The notes: a model not told the origin generated them from the sequence alone. DNA of 64,000 nt from Brumimicrobium mesophilum (GCF_003025005.1 NZ_PVSS01000002.1:1-64000), one strand, 5' to 3'. Positions 8,238 to 18,176 are shown, numbered from the stretch's first letter. Made by a program: numbers and translations.

Positions 8238-11200
8238 TTATAGCTTAATCAGTTTAGCTGTTTTACTTTCATCTTCGCCATATAAATTGATAAAGTAAAC
8301 ACCTTTTCTTTGACCAGTTAAATCTATCTTTAAAAAGTTCTGATCTAGGACTTTTCCTTCTTGAATTAATTGACCCATGGCGTTGACAATTTTATAGTTT
8401 TCAAAATCAAACTCCATATCCTGAAAATTAATTTCGAATGTAGATGTGAAAGGGTTAGGATATACATTTAAGTTTAGGTTTTCATCAACATTTCTAACAT
8501 CCATTGGTCGAATTGTTTGTGGAGTTAAAACCCAATCATCAATTTCAAATTTTAATACAGAAAGAACTGGTGAATATCTCCAGGTATCGGAAATTGGATA
8601 TTCACTATCTGCCGAAAAACTTGGACCAGTTAAAACAAAAAAGCCATCCTTAACATCAAAAGATGCCTCCCAAGCTCTTTGATTGATCAACTTCTTCCCT
8701 TTATATTCTCCATCTAAGCTATACCGTTGAATCATGGTGTTTTTAGTTTCAAAATCTTCACCCATAAAGTAGATGTAGTTTTCGTCTTTCTTTACTTGCA
8801 GTGGTACCATTCCTTGGTTGTCCGTTGTAACATTTGCCCTCAATACTCTATTTTGTTTTTGATCATAAATCAAGGTATATTCTGAGACTTCGAAGCACTC
8901 ATTCCCTATCTCATTTTGAAATTCATATATATCAGTCTGAATTACACCACTTGAAAGTCCTTTTACTAATACTTTTCCGTCATTCAGTTGTGTTGCCACA
9001 CCATTATAGTGCAGGCTGTTTCCCGAGATTACCAACCTTTGTTTTTCATTACCATCAAAATCATAAACAATTAATACACCTCCCCAACTATCAGTGGCAC
9101 ATGACCAACTCCTATTTTGAGAACAATAAACAAGAATTTCCTTGGTTTCTTTATTCAGTTCTATACTTCTAATATCACCAATAAAATCACTCCAATTGGT
9201 TAAAACATTTTTGGCCCATATAAAATTACCTTCATCATCATATTTTGCTAAAAAACTTTGATGTGTCCAATCACTTAACAGTATAGTGTCGTTTAAATCA
9301 AGTTCATAATCATTGTATTTTCCAGACATATAAAAATTGTCTTCACCATCAACCTCAACTTTAAAAAATTCAGGGTCATCTGTAAATGTTGTTTTATACA
9401 AGATTTTAATATCTGTGACGTCACCAGTTTCACTGTCTAGTTTTGCCCAATACCTGTTAGATTCACTTAGCGCTAGGGTATCAGAATCAAAATAACCTTC
9501 GTTGTATAAAACTCCATAAACATGAACATTTCCTTCACTATCCAATGAAAACTGATCATAATCAGAAAAGAGTTTGTAATAACTTCCTATTCCTTTCATC
9601 CACTGAAGTTCGCCATACTTGTCATATTTGGCATAAACATCTGATATTCTATTTTTAACACGTGATTTGCTCGCTAAATCATAATAAATATTATCCTCAC
9701 GCAAACCTCCGTATTGATTATTTGTAAAACTAACATAGGTTGCCCCTGCATTATCAATAATTGTGTTTTGAGATCGTAAATTGTCTGCATATTCCACACA
9801 TACTCTACCCTCATGATCAAATCCAATTTCTGTGTACCACGTTTCTGAATCAAAAGATCTGTTGGTGGGTTGAGGGTTTACAACAGCGTTCCATTTCCAC
9901 CTATAAACTTTACTTAATTCTGATTGTGAATTTTGAGTTATGTAATAAATATAATCATCATAAGGAAGTATCCTTACCCTTGAAGAGTTGAATTCAGGTG
10001 CTTTACTCAATGATACCAGGGAATCAGGTCTTACTTCATAGAGGTAAACACTTTCATCATTACCATTACTTAAAAAAGCATATGATTTATTATCATGTTC
10101 GAAAAACGCTGTGTTATAACTCGGAGTGCCTCCTATACTGCAATATCGAAAAGGTACGCTAGAAAATTCCCCTTCATTTAAATCTTTGATCAATTCTATT
10201 GAATCATTCTGATTTACAACACCTAACTCTATTCCTAAATCGTGGTCAACAATACTATAAATTTTATTCCGTCCCGACTCAAGTGAATAGGAATGATTTT
10301 TATTTAACAACTCACTTTTCAGCTTCATCTCAGCCCCAATAATCAAACTATCATTTACAAATTCTCCTTTAAAAAAACCACCTGAATAACCTTCTGTTCT
10401 AACGTTACACTCATTATTTGAGGTAGGATGAATCTCTTGAATATTATTTGCAGTAATTGTTGAAGTCTCAAATGTATTTCTGTTAATCCTTACGACATGA
10501 ACTGAGTCTGAGTTAAAATTATTTCGTACGTACCAATTTAAAGTGTCACTCGTTGGTACTAAATAGGGGTCATATACATACTGATAGCTATCATTTGCCA
10601 AAATGGTTTTAACTCCATTATGATCCAATAAAATCACATTACCAATCGAAGGAGTAAAGTGTTCTATAAACAAAAGTCCTTCTTCAAAGACATTAATGAA
10701 CCTCAAATCTCCAGTACTTTGATATAATGTATCTTGTTCTTGAGTATGGGTATTAAATTTAAAAAGTATTTCCCTGTATTCTTTTTCAACTTCGTAAAAT
10801 AAGTTTTCGTTGTGTTGATAAAAACTCCTTAGATAATCTGGATTATCATGTGATAGGATTTGACTTACCTCCTGATCTGCATTGCACATGTGCAACTCTA
10901 AGACATCAGGGTGATCATCAATGACGAAGAAATATAAATTTTCATTTATTTCATAAAATTTAGAAGAAACCGATTCATAACCGAAATCTTTAACCAATTT
11001 CGGAACACGTTCATCTTCATTTAACACATAGAGTTGTCTGCGATAATTTCTCGATGCGTAATACAAATTAGATTGCATCTTTACTACAGATACATTTGAA
11101 TAACTATCGTAAAAATCACCTCGTTTATCATAGGGTATTTCTCCCATGAACTCAAATTGTGAAAATAGGGAGCTCGAGAATAAAAACAATGTACAAATCA

Positions 11201-11243
11201 AAGTTGCACATTGTTGTAAATAGATTTTTTTCAGAGTAGTCAT
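8238..11243 (-). CDS. Large secreted protein with a T9SS type A sorting domain
   Basis: The 1001-residue product begins with a signal peptide (hydrophobic core near LICTLFLFSSSLFS, cleavage near SQF). It ends with a T9SS type A C-terminal domain: NVYPNPFTSTFEINF, then a strand with NAMGQLIQEG, GVYFINLYG and a basic end KLIKL. It should cross the outer membrane by the type IX system. The body has many repeated strand motifs with Asp/Gly turns such as AKYDDEGNFIWAKN, suggesting beta-propeller (SBBP-like) blades. No enzymatic motif was recognised. It lies alone, transcribed toward the FISUMP gene. Confidence 0.85.
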   Translation of the reverse strand: MTTLKKIYLQQCATLICTLFLFSSSLFSQFEFMGEIPYDKRGDFYDSYSNVSVVKMQSNLYYASRNYRRQLYVLNEDERVPKLVKDFGYESVSSKFYEINENLYFFVIDDHPDVLELHMCNADQEVSQILSHDNPDYLRSFYQHNENLFYEVEKEYREILFKFNTHTQEQDTLYQSTGDLRFINVFEEGLLFIEHFTPSIGNVILLDHNGVKTILANDSYQYVYDPYLVPTSDTLNWYVRNNFNSDSVHVVRINRNTFETSTITANNIQEIHPTSNNECNVRTEGYSGGFFKGEFVNDSLIIGAEMKLKSELLNKNHSYSLESGRNKIYSIVDHDLGIELGVVNQNDSIELIKDLNEGEFSSVPFRYCSIGGTPSYNTAFFEHDNKSYAFLSNGNDESVYLYEVRPDSLVSLSKAPEFNSSRVRILPYDDYIYYITQNSQSELSKVYRWKWNAVVNPQPTNRSFDSETWYTEIGFDHEGRVCVEYADNLRSQNTIIDNAGATYVSFTNNQYGGLREDNIYYDLASKSRVKNRISDVYAKYDKYGELQWMKGIGSYYKLFSDYDQFSLDSEGNVHVYGVLYNEGYFDSDTLALSESNRYWAKLDSETGDVTDIKILYKTTFTDDPEFFKVEVDGEDNFYMSGKYNDYELDLNDTILLSDWTHQSFLAKYDDEGNFIWAKNVLTNWSDFIGDIRSIELNKETKEILVYCSQNRSWSCATDSWGGVLIVYDFDGNEKQRLVISGNSLHYNGVATQLNDGKVLVKGLSSGVIQTDIYEFQNEIGNECFEVSEYTLIYDQKQNRVLRANVTTDNQGMVPLQVKKDENYIYFMGEDFETKNTMIQRYSLDGEYKGKKLINQRAWEASFDVKDGFFVLTGPSFSADSEYPISDTWRYSPVLSVLKFEIDDWVLTPQTIRPMDVRNVDENLNLNVYPNPFTSTFEINFQDMEFDFENYKIVNAMGQLIQEGKVLDQNFLKIDLTGQRKGVYFINLYGEDESKTAKLIKL

Positions 11244-11399
11244 TTTATAAAAATATAGAATTTAATTTTTTAAAACTATAAATCTTAAATTAAAACTAAA
11301 ATCAGTTAAAAAGCTCAACAACTATTTGAACTATGAACCAGGTATAATCTTAACAATCTCCCCCGCACCATTCCTATCAAATCCGCTATATTTACATCC

Positions 11400-12410
11400 A
11401 TGGAATACAAAAAGATAATCATCTCAGAATTTGGTGGTCCTGAAGTTTTAAAAGTAGTTACCGAACCAAAACTTCCCGAACCCAAAGAAGGCCAAGTTCG
11501 TGTAAAGGTTTCTGTTACAAGCGCTGCTTTTACTGACACACTCATTCGACGAGGAATTTATTTAGGAATCAAAAACAAACCTCCATTTTCTCCTGGATAT
11601 GATCTTATTGGAACAGTTGATAAACTCGGAGAAGGAGTAACAGATTTCCAAGTCGGTCAAAAAATTGCTGAGCTGACGGTAATTGGAGCATACACAGAAT
11701 ATATTTGCTTGGATGTAAAAACTCTTGTTCCTGTCCCAGATAATTTAGAGGATTCAGAGAGTGTGAGCTTGGTACTCTCCTATATAACGGCCTACCAAAT
11801 GCTTCATCGTTCCGCAAAAGTCAAAAATGGTCAAACGATACTAATTCATGCTTGCTCCGGTGCCGTTGGAATTGCCATACTTCAACTTGGACAATTGATG
11901 AACCTAAAAATGTATGGTACAGCATCCAAATCAAAGCACGATTTTATCAAACAATATGGCGCTATTCCTATCGATTATAAAAACGAAGACTTCCTTGAAG
12001 TTTTAAAAAAGGAAGAACCAAATGGTATCGATGCTGTTTTTGATCCAATTGGAGGAAGTTATTTTCCGCGTTCCTTAAAAGTACTCAAGAAAAAAGGAAC
12101 TTTGGTTGGTTTTGGTTATCAGAATTCTGCCAATGGAAAAGATGGAAATGTTGTGCTGGACTTCTTTAAAATTCTATTTTGGAACATACTTCCCTGGAAA
12201 CCTTCTGCTAAATTTTACATCATTAGTGAATTGCACAAAAAACATCCAGATTGGTTTAAAGAAGATATGTCTCAACTTTTAAATCTATTGAAAGATGGAA
12301 AAATCAAACCAGAAATAGGATTAACGCTCCCATTAAGTGAAGCTGTTAAGGCCCATAAACTGGTTGAAGAAGGTGAAATCAAAGGAAAGATTGTTTTGAA
12401 AGTGGGGTAA
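11400..12410 (+). CDS. Zinc-independent MDR oxidoreductase (quinone oxidoreductase-like)
   Basis: The 336-residue protein follows the medium-chain dehydrogenase/reductase plan. An N-terminal GroES-like domain has GPEVLKV and the SPGYDLIGTVDKLGEGV strand-turn. A Rossmann domain has the nucleotide-binding segment ILIHACSGAVGIAILQL. The catalytic zinc ligands of alcohol dehydrogenases are absent, pointing to the NADPH:quinone oxidoreductase / enoyl-reductase subfamily. A TATATTTA box (11387-11394) lies immediately before the ATG, implying a near-leaderless mRNA. The substrate is unknown. Confidence 0.85.
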   Translation: MEYKKIIISEFGGPEVLKVVTEPKLPEPKEGQVRVKVSVTSAAFTDTLIRRGIYLGIKNKPPFSPGYDLIGTVDKLGEGVTDFQVGQKIAELTVIGAYTEYICLDVKTLVPVPDNLEDSESVSLVLSYITAYQMLHRSAKVKNGQTILIHACSGAVGIAILQLGQLMNLKMYGTASKSKHDFIKQYGAIPIDYKNEDFLEVLKKEEPNGIDAVFDPIGGSYFPRSLKVLKKKGTLVGFGYQNSANGKDGNVVLDFFKILFWNILPWKPSAKFYIISELHKKHPDWFKEDMSQLLNLLKDGKIKPEIGLTLPLSEAVKAHKLVEEGEIKGKIVLKVG

Positions 12411-12430
12411 TGCAACCAAACACATCGAAC

Positions 12431-12602
12431 AGAAGTTTTGTAAAACATCCCTTTTGCAATGACATTTTCGGATACAAAATAGAAAAAAGAACCAAGGCTT
12501 CATGGTCTTGTTTTTTTTGCTGCATTTTTTTTTCGATTCATGAAATCAAACATATTAGACCAAAATCAGCCTTTCCTCAAATTTCAATAAGAAAATTGCC
12601 TT
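12431..12602. repeat. Degenerate palindrome/terminator repeat
   Basis: AGAAGTTTTGTAAAACATCC (12431-12450) is a decayed version of the GGACGTTTTGTAAAACGTCC palindrome. The stretch 12489-12602 resembles 13597-13712 (roughly 80% by eye), including the AACCAAGGCTT...TTTTTTTT terminator-like part, CGATTCAT..AATCAAAC and CCTCAAATTTCA. Confidence 0.65.
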
Positions 12603-12769
12603 ATGTACATTCCCGTGTTTTGACCTTTTTGCATTTAAAAAAAAGTGTTAGTAAAAATTTTTAACCCTAACAGGCACTATTACAATCTGGTAATCAAACC
12701 TGTACGATAAATACTGGGATTCTAGGCTTGTTTTTCAATTCTCAAGGGACATTTTCAAGAGAAAATTAT

Positions 12770-12777
12770 TATGTTTG
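12770..12777 (+). promoter_or_regulatory. Predicted -7 promoter element for the outer-membrane protein gene
   Basis: TATGTTTG fits TAnnTTTG. It lies about 155 bp before the ATG at 12932, so the transcript would have a long leader. Confidence 0.4.
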
Positions 12778-12931
12778 CGCGCATCAAACCTAGGATATCT
12801 ACTTAATTATTTATCCTACTAAAAACTACTATAATGAACAAAACAAGAGCTCCAGTACCCAATTCATATCTTTAAATAAACTTTTTAAAACGTGGAAATA
12901 TTTCCCAAAACAAATACAAAAAAATATAAAA

Positions 12932-13573
12932 ATGAATTCATTAAAACTAATTGCCACAGCCCTATTTATTACAATTTTATCTTCTCAAGCCTACTCTCAA
13001 CTAAGTTTGGGTGGACAGGTTTCTTACCTAAATTTATTTGGAGGAACAGGTCTAAAAAGCTTTGGTGTCGGGGTAAAAGGAGATTATGCTATAGACGACA
13101 AAACAGTGCTTTCAGGTGGATTAAACTTTTATTTGCCTTCAACGTTAACAGAAGGAGCATATGCAAATGCTTTCAGCAACCAAACAAGTCCTAGTCAAAT
13201 AGTGATTGATACTGAAAATAAAATTTCATTCATTCATTTATATTTTGGCGGAAAAAGATATTTCGTTGGTGACTACGAAGATGATTTTGGATTCTATGGA
13301 TTGGCTGAAATAGGTATCCTACTTGCACCTACAAAAACTACTCTTGAGGAATTTGATGAATCAAAATACTACTCAACTGTAGAAGAAGGAAGAGAAACCT
13401 TATCCAACTTCACTATAAATTTTGGTGCTGGAGTTGAAAAAGAAATCGATTTTGGATATATCTTCTTAGATTTGAAATTAAATCTACCTGCAAATCAAGC
13501 GAACGGTCAAACAGTGGCTGTGGAAATTCCATTTTCAGCTAGTATCAATGCTGGTGTGAGAATTCCACTATAA
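12932..13573 (+). CDS. Outer-membrane beta-barrel protein, porin-like
   Basis: The 213-residue product has a clear signal peptide (KLIATALFITILSSQAYS, cleavage before QLSLGG). Alternating amphipathic strands with Gly and aromatic residues follow (QVSYLNLFGGTGLKSFGVGV, FIHLYFGGKRYFVG, FGFYGLAEIGILL), ending in a strand near VRIPL. This is the pattern of small outer-membrane beta-barrels in Bacteroidota, often annotated as porin family. It is monocistronic: a strong terminator follows at once and a -7 element precedes it. The role is unknown. Confidence 0.8.
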   Translation: MNSLKLIATALFITILSSQAYSQLSLGGQVSYLNLFGGTGLKSFGVGVKGDYAIDDKTVLSGGLNFYLPSTLTEGAYANAFSNQTSPSQIVIDTENKISFIHLYFGGKRYFVGDYEDDFGFYGLAEIGILLAPTKTTLEEFDESKYYSTVEEGRETLSNFTINFGAGVEKEIDFGYIFLDLKLNLPANQANGQTVAVEIPFSASINAGVRIPL

Positions 13574-13596
13574 CATTCTTATTCAATTACTCAAGA

Positions 13597-13780
13597 AAAC
13601 CAAGGCTTCGAGTCTTGGTTTTTTTTGCTTCAAATTCTTATCGATTCATAGAATCAAACCTTTAATACCAAAATCAGCTTTTCCTCAAATTTCATTTATG
13701 AAATTTCCCCACCCATCGCACGGAATTTTTGCAAAGCGTCCACTCCAATTCAATCGCTTTATCACTTGCGAAAAAGAAAA
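13597..13780. repeat. Terminator plus palindrome repeat, copy D
   Basis: A terminator-like hairpin (13598-13626) leads into CCTCAAATTTCATTTATGAAATTTCCCC, a half-decayed GGAATTTTTGCAAAGCGTCC (13722-13741) and CGCTTTatcacttGCGAAAAAG. It has the same order as copies B and C and matches 12489-12602 at its left end. Confidence 0.75.
13598..13626 (+). terminator. Rho-independent terminator after the outer-membrane protein gene
   Basis: The 10-bp stem AACCAAGGCT/AGTCTTGGTT (one G-U pair) with loop TCG is followed by a run of eight T. Confidence 0.85.
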
Positions 13781-13846
13781 AAAATATTTCAAATTCTTCC
13801 TTTTCATTTAAAAATCCCCTTACCTTTAAAATCATAAATTATTCTC

Positions 13847-14893
13847 TTGAAAACATCATTAAAATACCTATCAATATTCGTTGTTGCAATTATTACTGCA
13901 AGCTGCTCTAAGAAAACTGAAGTTACTCGAGGTTTCTATGCTTGGCAATCTCATTACGATGTTGATGAAGTAAAAAATCAAAAATTATTTCAATCTTTTG
14001 CAGGTGAACGTCTTTATTTAAAGATGTTTGAAGTCACTTATGATGAAAAGTCTGGTGCTATTCCTGTTTCTAAAACGAACACGAAATTACACAACGAATT
14101 TATGTCTAACGCTGAATTGGTACCTTGTGTATTTATTGAAAATGAGGTGTTGAGTAAATTAAGTTCTATTCAACTCAATGAGTTGGCAGATAATATTATT
14201 TTCCTGGTTAATAAATATGTTGATAATGAAGTGTTTCAATATTCAGCAAAGAATAATACTTATACAGAAATTCAATTGGATTGCGATTGGTCAAAAGCCA
14301 ATCAAAACAGCTATTTCGAATTGATTAAGCTCATAAAGGAAAAATCTCAAAAGACTGTCTCATGTACAATGCGCTTGTATCCTTACAAATACAGAGATGA
14401 AATGGGAACACCGCCTGTCGACCGAATCATGTTGCTGTGCTATAATTTATTGAATCCAACGAAAAACACAGATAAAAACAGTATACTAGAAATCGAAGAA
14501 TTAAAGAAATACATTGATTTTGACACGCCATATCCTGTTCCTGTGGATGTCGCGCTTCCAGCCTACTCTTCTGGATATCGCTTCGATCAACAACGTTTTG
14601 CAGGAATTTTTCATGCTGTTCCCGAAAATTTCGAGGAAATTGCTGTTGCCACAAAGGATAACTTGCATTTCATCGTAAAAGAAGACACTTCAATTAATCA
14701 TAAATATTTCCGGAAAGGAGAAAAAATCAAGATTGAACGAATAAGCGAATCCGTTTTGTTAGAAGCCGCAGAGTTAATCTCAAATCATATTAATCAGTCC
14801 GAAATGAATGTGGTAATTTACCATTTGGACCATGAAGAAATATATCAATACAAACATGAAATACTGGATAGCGTCTTTTCTATTTTTAACTAG
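13847..14893 (+). CDS. Lipoprotein of unknown function, possibly TIM-barrel-like
   Basis: The 348-residue product has a lipoprotein signal (IFVVAIITASC, Cys about residue 20) and starts at TTG, just after a TACCTTTA -7-like box (13821-13828). Motifs include GFYAWQSHYDVDE near the mature N-terminus, EIQLDCDWSKANQNSYFELI and RIMLLCYNL. The pattern of acidic residues at strand ends recalls glycoside-hydrolase-like TIM barrels, but that is inference and no family is confirmed. Its last 38 bases overlap the following exported protein, so the two are almost certainly translated from one mRNA and probably work together. Confidence 0.7.
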   Translation: MKTSLKYLSIFVVAIITASCSKKTEVTRGFYAWQSHYDVDEVKNQKLFQSFAGERLYLKMFEVTYDEKSGAIPVSKTNTKLHNEFMSNAELVPCVFIENEVLSKLSSIQLNELADNIIFLVNKYVDNEVFQYSAKNNTYTEIQLDCDWSKANQNSYFELIKLIKEKSQKTVSCTMRLYPYKYRDEMGTPPVDRIMLLCYNLLNPTKNTDKNSILEIEELKKYIDFDTPYPVPVDVALPAYSSGYRFDQQRFAGIFHAVPENFEEIAVATKDNLHFIVKEDTSINHKYFRKGEKIKIERISESVLLEAAELISNHINQSEMNVVIYHLDHEEIYQYKHEILDSVFSIFN

Positions 14894-17078
14894 TTTCTCT
14901 ATTTCATTTGCCTGCGGACCTTGGTATCCTTATGGCGAAGAAACACGTTTCTCATTACTCTATCCAGGGTGGTTTGACAATGGAGGACTTTCTGAATTTT
15001 ACTATTCTGCAGACTATATTGCGGAGGTTTATGAGTTCTCTGCTGAGAATGATAAGAATGTTTTAGACTGGTGCGAAACGACGGACAATAATGTAAGTAA
15101 AGAATCTGTTTTTCATGTACTTTACGGCATGAGTATTAAAGAAATACATGAAGCTAAAAACGAACCATTTATCAATGCGTTAAAATACAATGGGAAGGAA
15201 GCCTATATCGATTATCTTGTATTTGCGAAAACATATTCTCACCTCAATGATGTCACAAATGACTATTGGGAAAGAGATGAAACCTACCATGACTCATTAA
15301 GAAATGTTGCAGTAGAATTAGCCATTCAAAAAGCCGAATCCACAACGGATGAAATACTCAAAAGAAGATATGCTTTTCTTGCTTTGAGGTTCCAATTTTA
15401 TAGCGGAAATGAAGCTGAAGTTGTTGAATTGTATCAGCACTATTTTTATGGAAAATCGGAATTAGCAATCGATCGTTGGGCGGAATATCACCGTTTACAT
15501 TATGAAAATAACTCGGTAGAAAGAAATTTCCGTGTTGCTCAATTGTTTGCTTCTGTTCATTCAAAACGACGTGGACTTTGGAATTTATTTAATAAAAACG
15601 TTCCTAAATCTCAAATCCTCGAATTGGCCAAAACAAATCAAGAAAAAGCCAATATTCACGCGATGTACATGTTAAGAGAAAGAGGGAAATCACTGGAGAA
15701 CATCAAAACGATTTATCAATTAGATCCCAAAAATGAACTCTTACCTTTCTTTGTGATTCGTGAAGTGAATAAATTGGAAAACTGGGTTTTAGGTCCTGAA
15801 ATTACCGCGTATGAACCTGTAATTCGTTCGCATGAAGTTAACGAAGAAATTGCATCTGGCATAATGAAAGAACGCATCGTTGAAGATCGTTTGTATGCAA
15901 AAAAGTTGCTGAATTGGATTACAAATGATGCCATGGAACTTAATGCTGACGTAAAATCTGCAAGTATCGCAATATTGTCACTTGTGGTGAATCAGCCAAA
16001 AATTGGATTGGAACATCTAGAAAGTCAAACCTTCTCCTCTCCTGAACTCTCAAATTGGAAAAAGAATATTTCAATTTTGTTGAATGTCAAGAATTCGAAA
16101 AATCCAAAATTGGAAGATTTCGAAATTGATACTTTGTTGATCACTGATTATCGTTTTAAAAATGCATTGATTTTTGCCATCGGAAGAACATTAGAGTTTA
16201 GCGGAAATATCACCGAATCGATGTTGCTCTTCAGTCATATCAATCACAACAACAAATATTACAATTCATTTACTTGGTCAGAATCGAATGGCTTGGCAGC
16301 CTACAATGTTGACTTTTACTATGATGGTTTCGATTATTTCGACGCCAATTATTCTGCTGCTGAAATTGAAAAAGGCTGGAATAAAATTGAAAAGCAGGGA
16401 AATTCTTTCTTAACAGAACCAATTTTGAATGACAAATTGAACTGGTTAGACCTGATAGGAACAAAGTATTTACGAGAAGAAAATCTAAAGAAATCAATTG
16501 CCATTTGGGAGGAAATTCCAGTTGAATATTGGTCATCGGAAGCACGTAACTACGATGATTATTTACAAGCCAATCCATTTTATGCCGACTTCTACTCTAG
16601 TCACGAGAAAACAAAAGGCGACACGATTTCATATACGAAACTAGAAATCGCCCAAGAATTACAAAAGCGAATCAAACAAAGCAAAAAGTTGAAAGGAAAT
16701 GCAAGAGCGAAAGTTTTGTTCGAAATAGCGAATTGCTACTACAACATGACGCAATACGGAAATTCCTGGATGATGAAACGTTACTATTGGTCAATACACA
16801 ATTACAACACCATTTACGCCGACAACGTTGATTTCAACACTTGTGTAAACGCCAAAAAATACTACATGCTCGCAAAACAAGCCACGCAATCAAGCGACTT
16901 TCAAGCCCTTTGCCTCCGCATGGCCGGAAAATGTGAATCTTTGAGCGCTCGTTTTAACAAAAACTATTACGAAAACAATAAATATTACAATCAGCTGAAA
17001 AAGGAATTCCCTAATGATCAGGAAGAATTGTTGACGAATTGCTTTTCTTTTGAGAGGTATTGGGAGTCTTTAAAATAA
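14856..17078 (+). CDS. Large exported protein, helical-repeat-like, function unknown
   Basis: The start at 14856 (MKYWIASFLFLTSFSISFAC) gives a clean signal peptide. A second in-frame ATG at 14832 would add eight residues before it. The protein (about 740 residues) begins CGPWYPYGEE after the signal. The body is rich in helix-forming stretches with recurrent Leu/Ala/Tyr patterns (LALRFQFYSGNEAEVVELYQ, VLFEIANCYYNMTQYGNSWM), suggestive of TPR-like alpha-solenoid repeats. The Cys right after the signal could be lipidated, although FAC is a weak lipobox. It is translationally coupled to the preceding lipoprotein. No catalytic motif was found. Confidence 0.75.
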   Translation: MKYWIASFLFLTSFSISFACGPWYPYGEETRFSLLYPGWFDNGGLSEFYYSADYIAEVYEFSAENDKNVLDWCETTDNNVSKESVFHVLYGMSIKEIHEAKNEPFINALKYNGKEAYIDYLVFAKTYSHLNDVTNDYWERDETYHDSLRNVAVELAIQKAESTTDEILKRRYAFLALRFQFYSGNEAEVVELYQHYFYGKSELAIDRWAEYHRLHYENNSVERNFRVAQLFASVHSKRRGLWNLFNKNVPKSQILELAKTNQEKANIHAMYMLRERGKSLENIKTIYQLDPKNELLPFFVIREVNKLENWVLGPEITAYEPVIRSHEVNEEIASGIMKERIVEDRLYAKKLLNWITNDAMELNADVKSASIAILSLVVNQPKIGLEHLESQTFSSPELSNWKKNISILLNVKNSKNPKLEDFEIDTLLITDYRFKNALIFAIGRTLEFSGNITESMLLFSHINHNNKYYNSFTWSESNGLAAYNVDFYYDGFDYFDANYSAAEIEKGWNKIEKQGNSFLTEPILNDKLNWLDLIGTKYLREENLKKSIAIWEEIPVEYWSSEARNYDDYLQANPFYADFYSSHEKTKGDTISYTKLEIAQELQKRIKQSKKLKGNARAKVLFEIANCYYNMTQYGNSWMMKRYYWSIHNYNTIYADNVDFNTCVNAKKYYMLAKQATQSSDFQALCLRMAGKCESLSARFNKNYYENNKYYNQLKKEFPNDQEELLTNCFSFERYWESLK

Positions 17079-17229
17079 ATTGATAATTCAGGGAAAGAAT
17101 TAATTGTATATTTAGGATATATAGAAAACAATAAAAATGGAATTCAAATTTCAAAATGAGTTGATTTAATAAAATTTAACTTTGAAAACAACAATATTGA
17201 CATCCATTAATAAACCCAAAATCAGTTAA

Positions 17230-17586
17230 ATGACAAAAAGAATTTTACTGATTACCATAACATTTATGAGTATGTTGAATCTATTCGGACAAGGAAAAAA
17301 AGGTAAACCTGAATTTAAATTTAGTGATGCAGAAAATAAAGCTGTTTTCACTTGCAATCATGTCCTAGATGAGAAAAATCCCATTTTATATGCTATTCAT
17401 GACAGTGACGGAGATTGGCAATTCTTATGTGGACTGAATGAACATACAGAAGGAAATGCAAAGATTATTTCTTTAAAAAACGCAGTAGAATTAGACAACT
17501 CTCTAAACGATTTGTTTGAAATGCCATTAGGAGTTGGAGCGGTACGCAATCGAGTTGGCGAAAAATGGAAACCGTTTAAATTGTAA
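17230..17586 (+). CDS. Small exported protein, function unknown
   Basis: The 118-residue protein has an N-terminal signal (RILLITITFMSMLNLFGQ). Its mature part has the conserved-looking blocks FTCNHVLDE, YAIHDSDGDWQFLCG and MPLGVGAVR followed by a Trp-containing end. These blocks recall small Bacteroidota proteins of the DUF2185-like type, but I cannot confirm that. It stands alone with about 150 bp of AT-rich upstream sequence. Confidence 0.65.
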   Translation: MTKRILLITITFMSMLNLFGQGKKGKPEFKFSDAENKAVFTCNHVLDEKNPILYAIHDSDGDWQFLCGLNEHTEGNAKIISLKNAVELDNSLNDLFEMPLGVGAVRNRVGEKWKPFKL

Positions 17587-17684
17587 ATAAAATACACGTA
17601 CCTGAAAAACCTAAGAAAAGATGGACAGAAACCCACTTCTAAATCCCTATGCTTCTTAGTTAGGTCATAATAAAGGCAATATCG

Positions 17685-18176
17685 ATGATAACAAAAACCT
17701 ACATTTGGAAACTTCCTATTTTCTTACTTTTTTGGTGTATAAATTATGCGTGTTCAGTTGAATCCAATCCCGCTATACCTGATTCTTCTAATAATCTAGT
17801 TAAATTAAATAAACTTATTAACCTAGAGACCTACCCTCCATCAAAGGCAAAATGGACTTTTAGCAAAATGGGAAATCAGTCTGAATCAAGGACGCCAGGA
17901 CCGAATGATTACAAATTGCAAGCAGTTCTCGAATTTGATTATGATGTCATCAAAAAATTAAAGGAAAATTACAAGTATCTTTCTACTACCATAAGTGAAT
18001 TACATAAAGATCAATTTAGATTTAAATGGTTAGACAAAAAAAACTTGAAGAAGCTTAATAACAAAAACAACCTTTTCTATTATCATCCCTATTTCTTCGA
18101 GAAAGGATCTTTCAGGCATGGTGGATATGTAATAATAGATGATTATACCGTTTTACTGAGCCTGGTTACAATGTAA
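17685..18176 (+). CDS. Predicted lipoprotein, function unknown
   Basis: The 163-residue product carries a hydrophobic N-terminus (LPIFLLFWCINYAC) ending in a possible lipobox NYAC. The mature part is Lys- and Asn-rich with aromatic C-terminal strands (FYYHPYFFEKGS, GGYVIIDDYTVLLSLV). No family is recognised. It precedes the restriction-modification genes by about 70 bp on the same strand but has no obvious relation to them. Confidence 0.6.
   Translation: MITKTYIWKLPIFLLFWCINYACSVESNPAIPDSSNNLVKLNKLINLETYPPSKAKWTFSKMGNQSESRTPGPNDYKLQAVLEFDYDVIKKLKENYKYLSTTISELHKDQFRFKWLDKKNLKKLNNKNNLFYYHPYFFEKGSFRHGGYVIIDDYTVLLSLVTM

Larger units (their letters stand above)
12411..12931. other. Gene-free interval with degenerate repeats and a promoter
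   Basis: The left part holds degenerate copies of the dispersed repeats (12431-12602). The right part contains a perfect -7 element (12770-12777) for the next gene and a leader of about 150 bases. The only long open frame (12410-12664) runs across the repeats and is not considered a gene. Confidence 0.6.

Noticed and set aside
12410-12664. 84-residue frame starting in the dehydrogenase stop codon (TAATG)
   Set aside because: It runs across decayed copies of the palindrome and terminator repeats and has no recognisable protein character.
13729-13911. 60-residue frame over repeat copy D
   Set aside because: It lies in repeat DNA and overlaps the start of the real lipoprotein gene in another frame.
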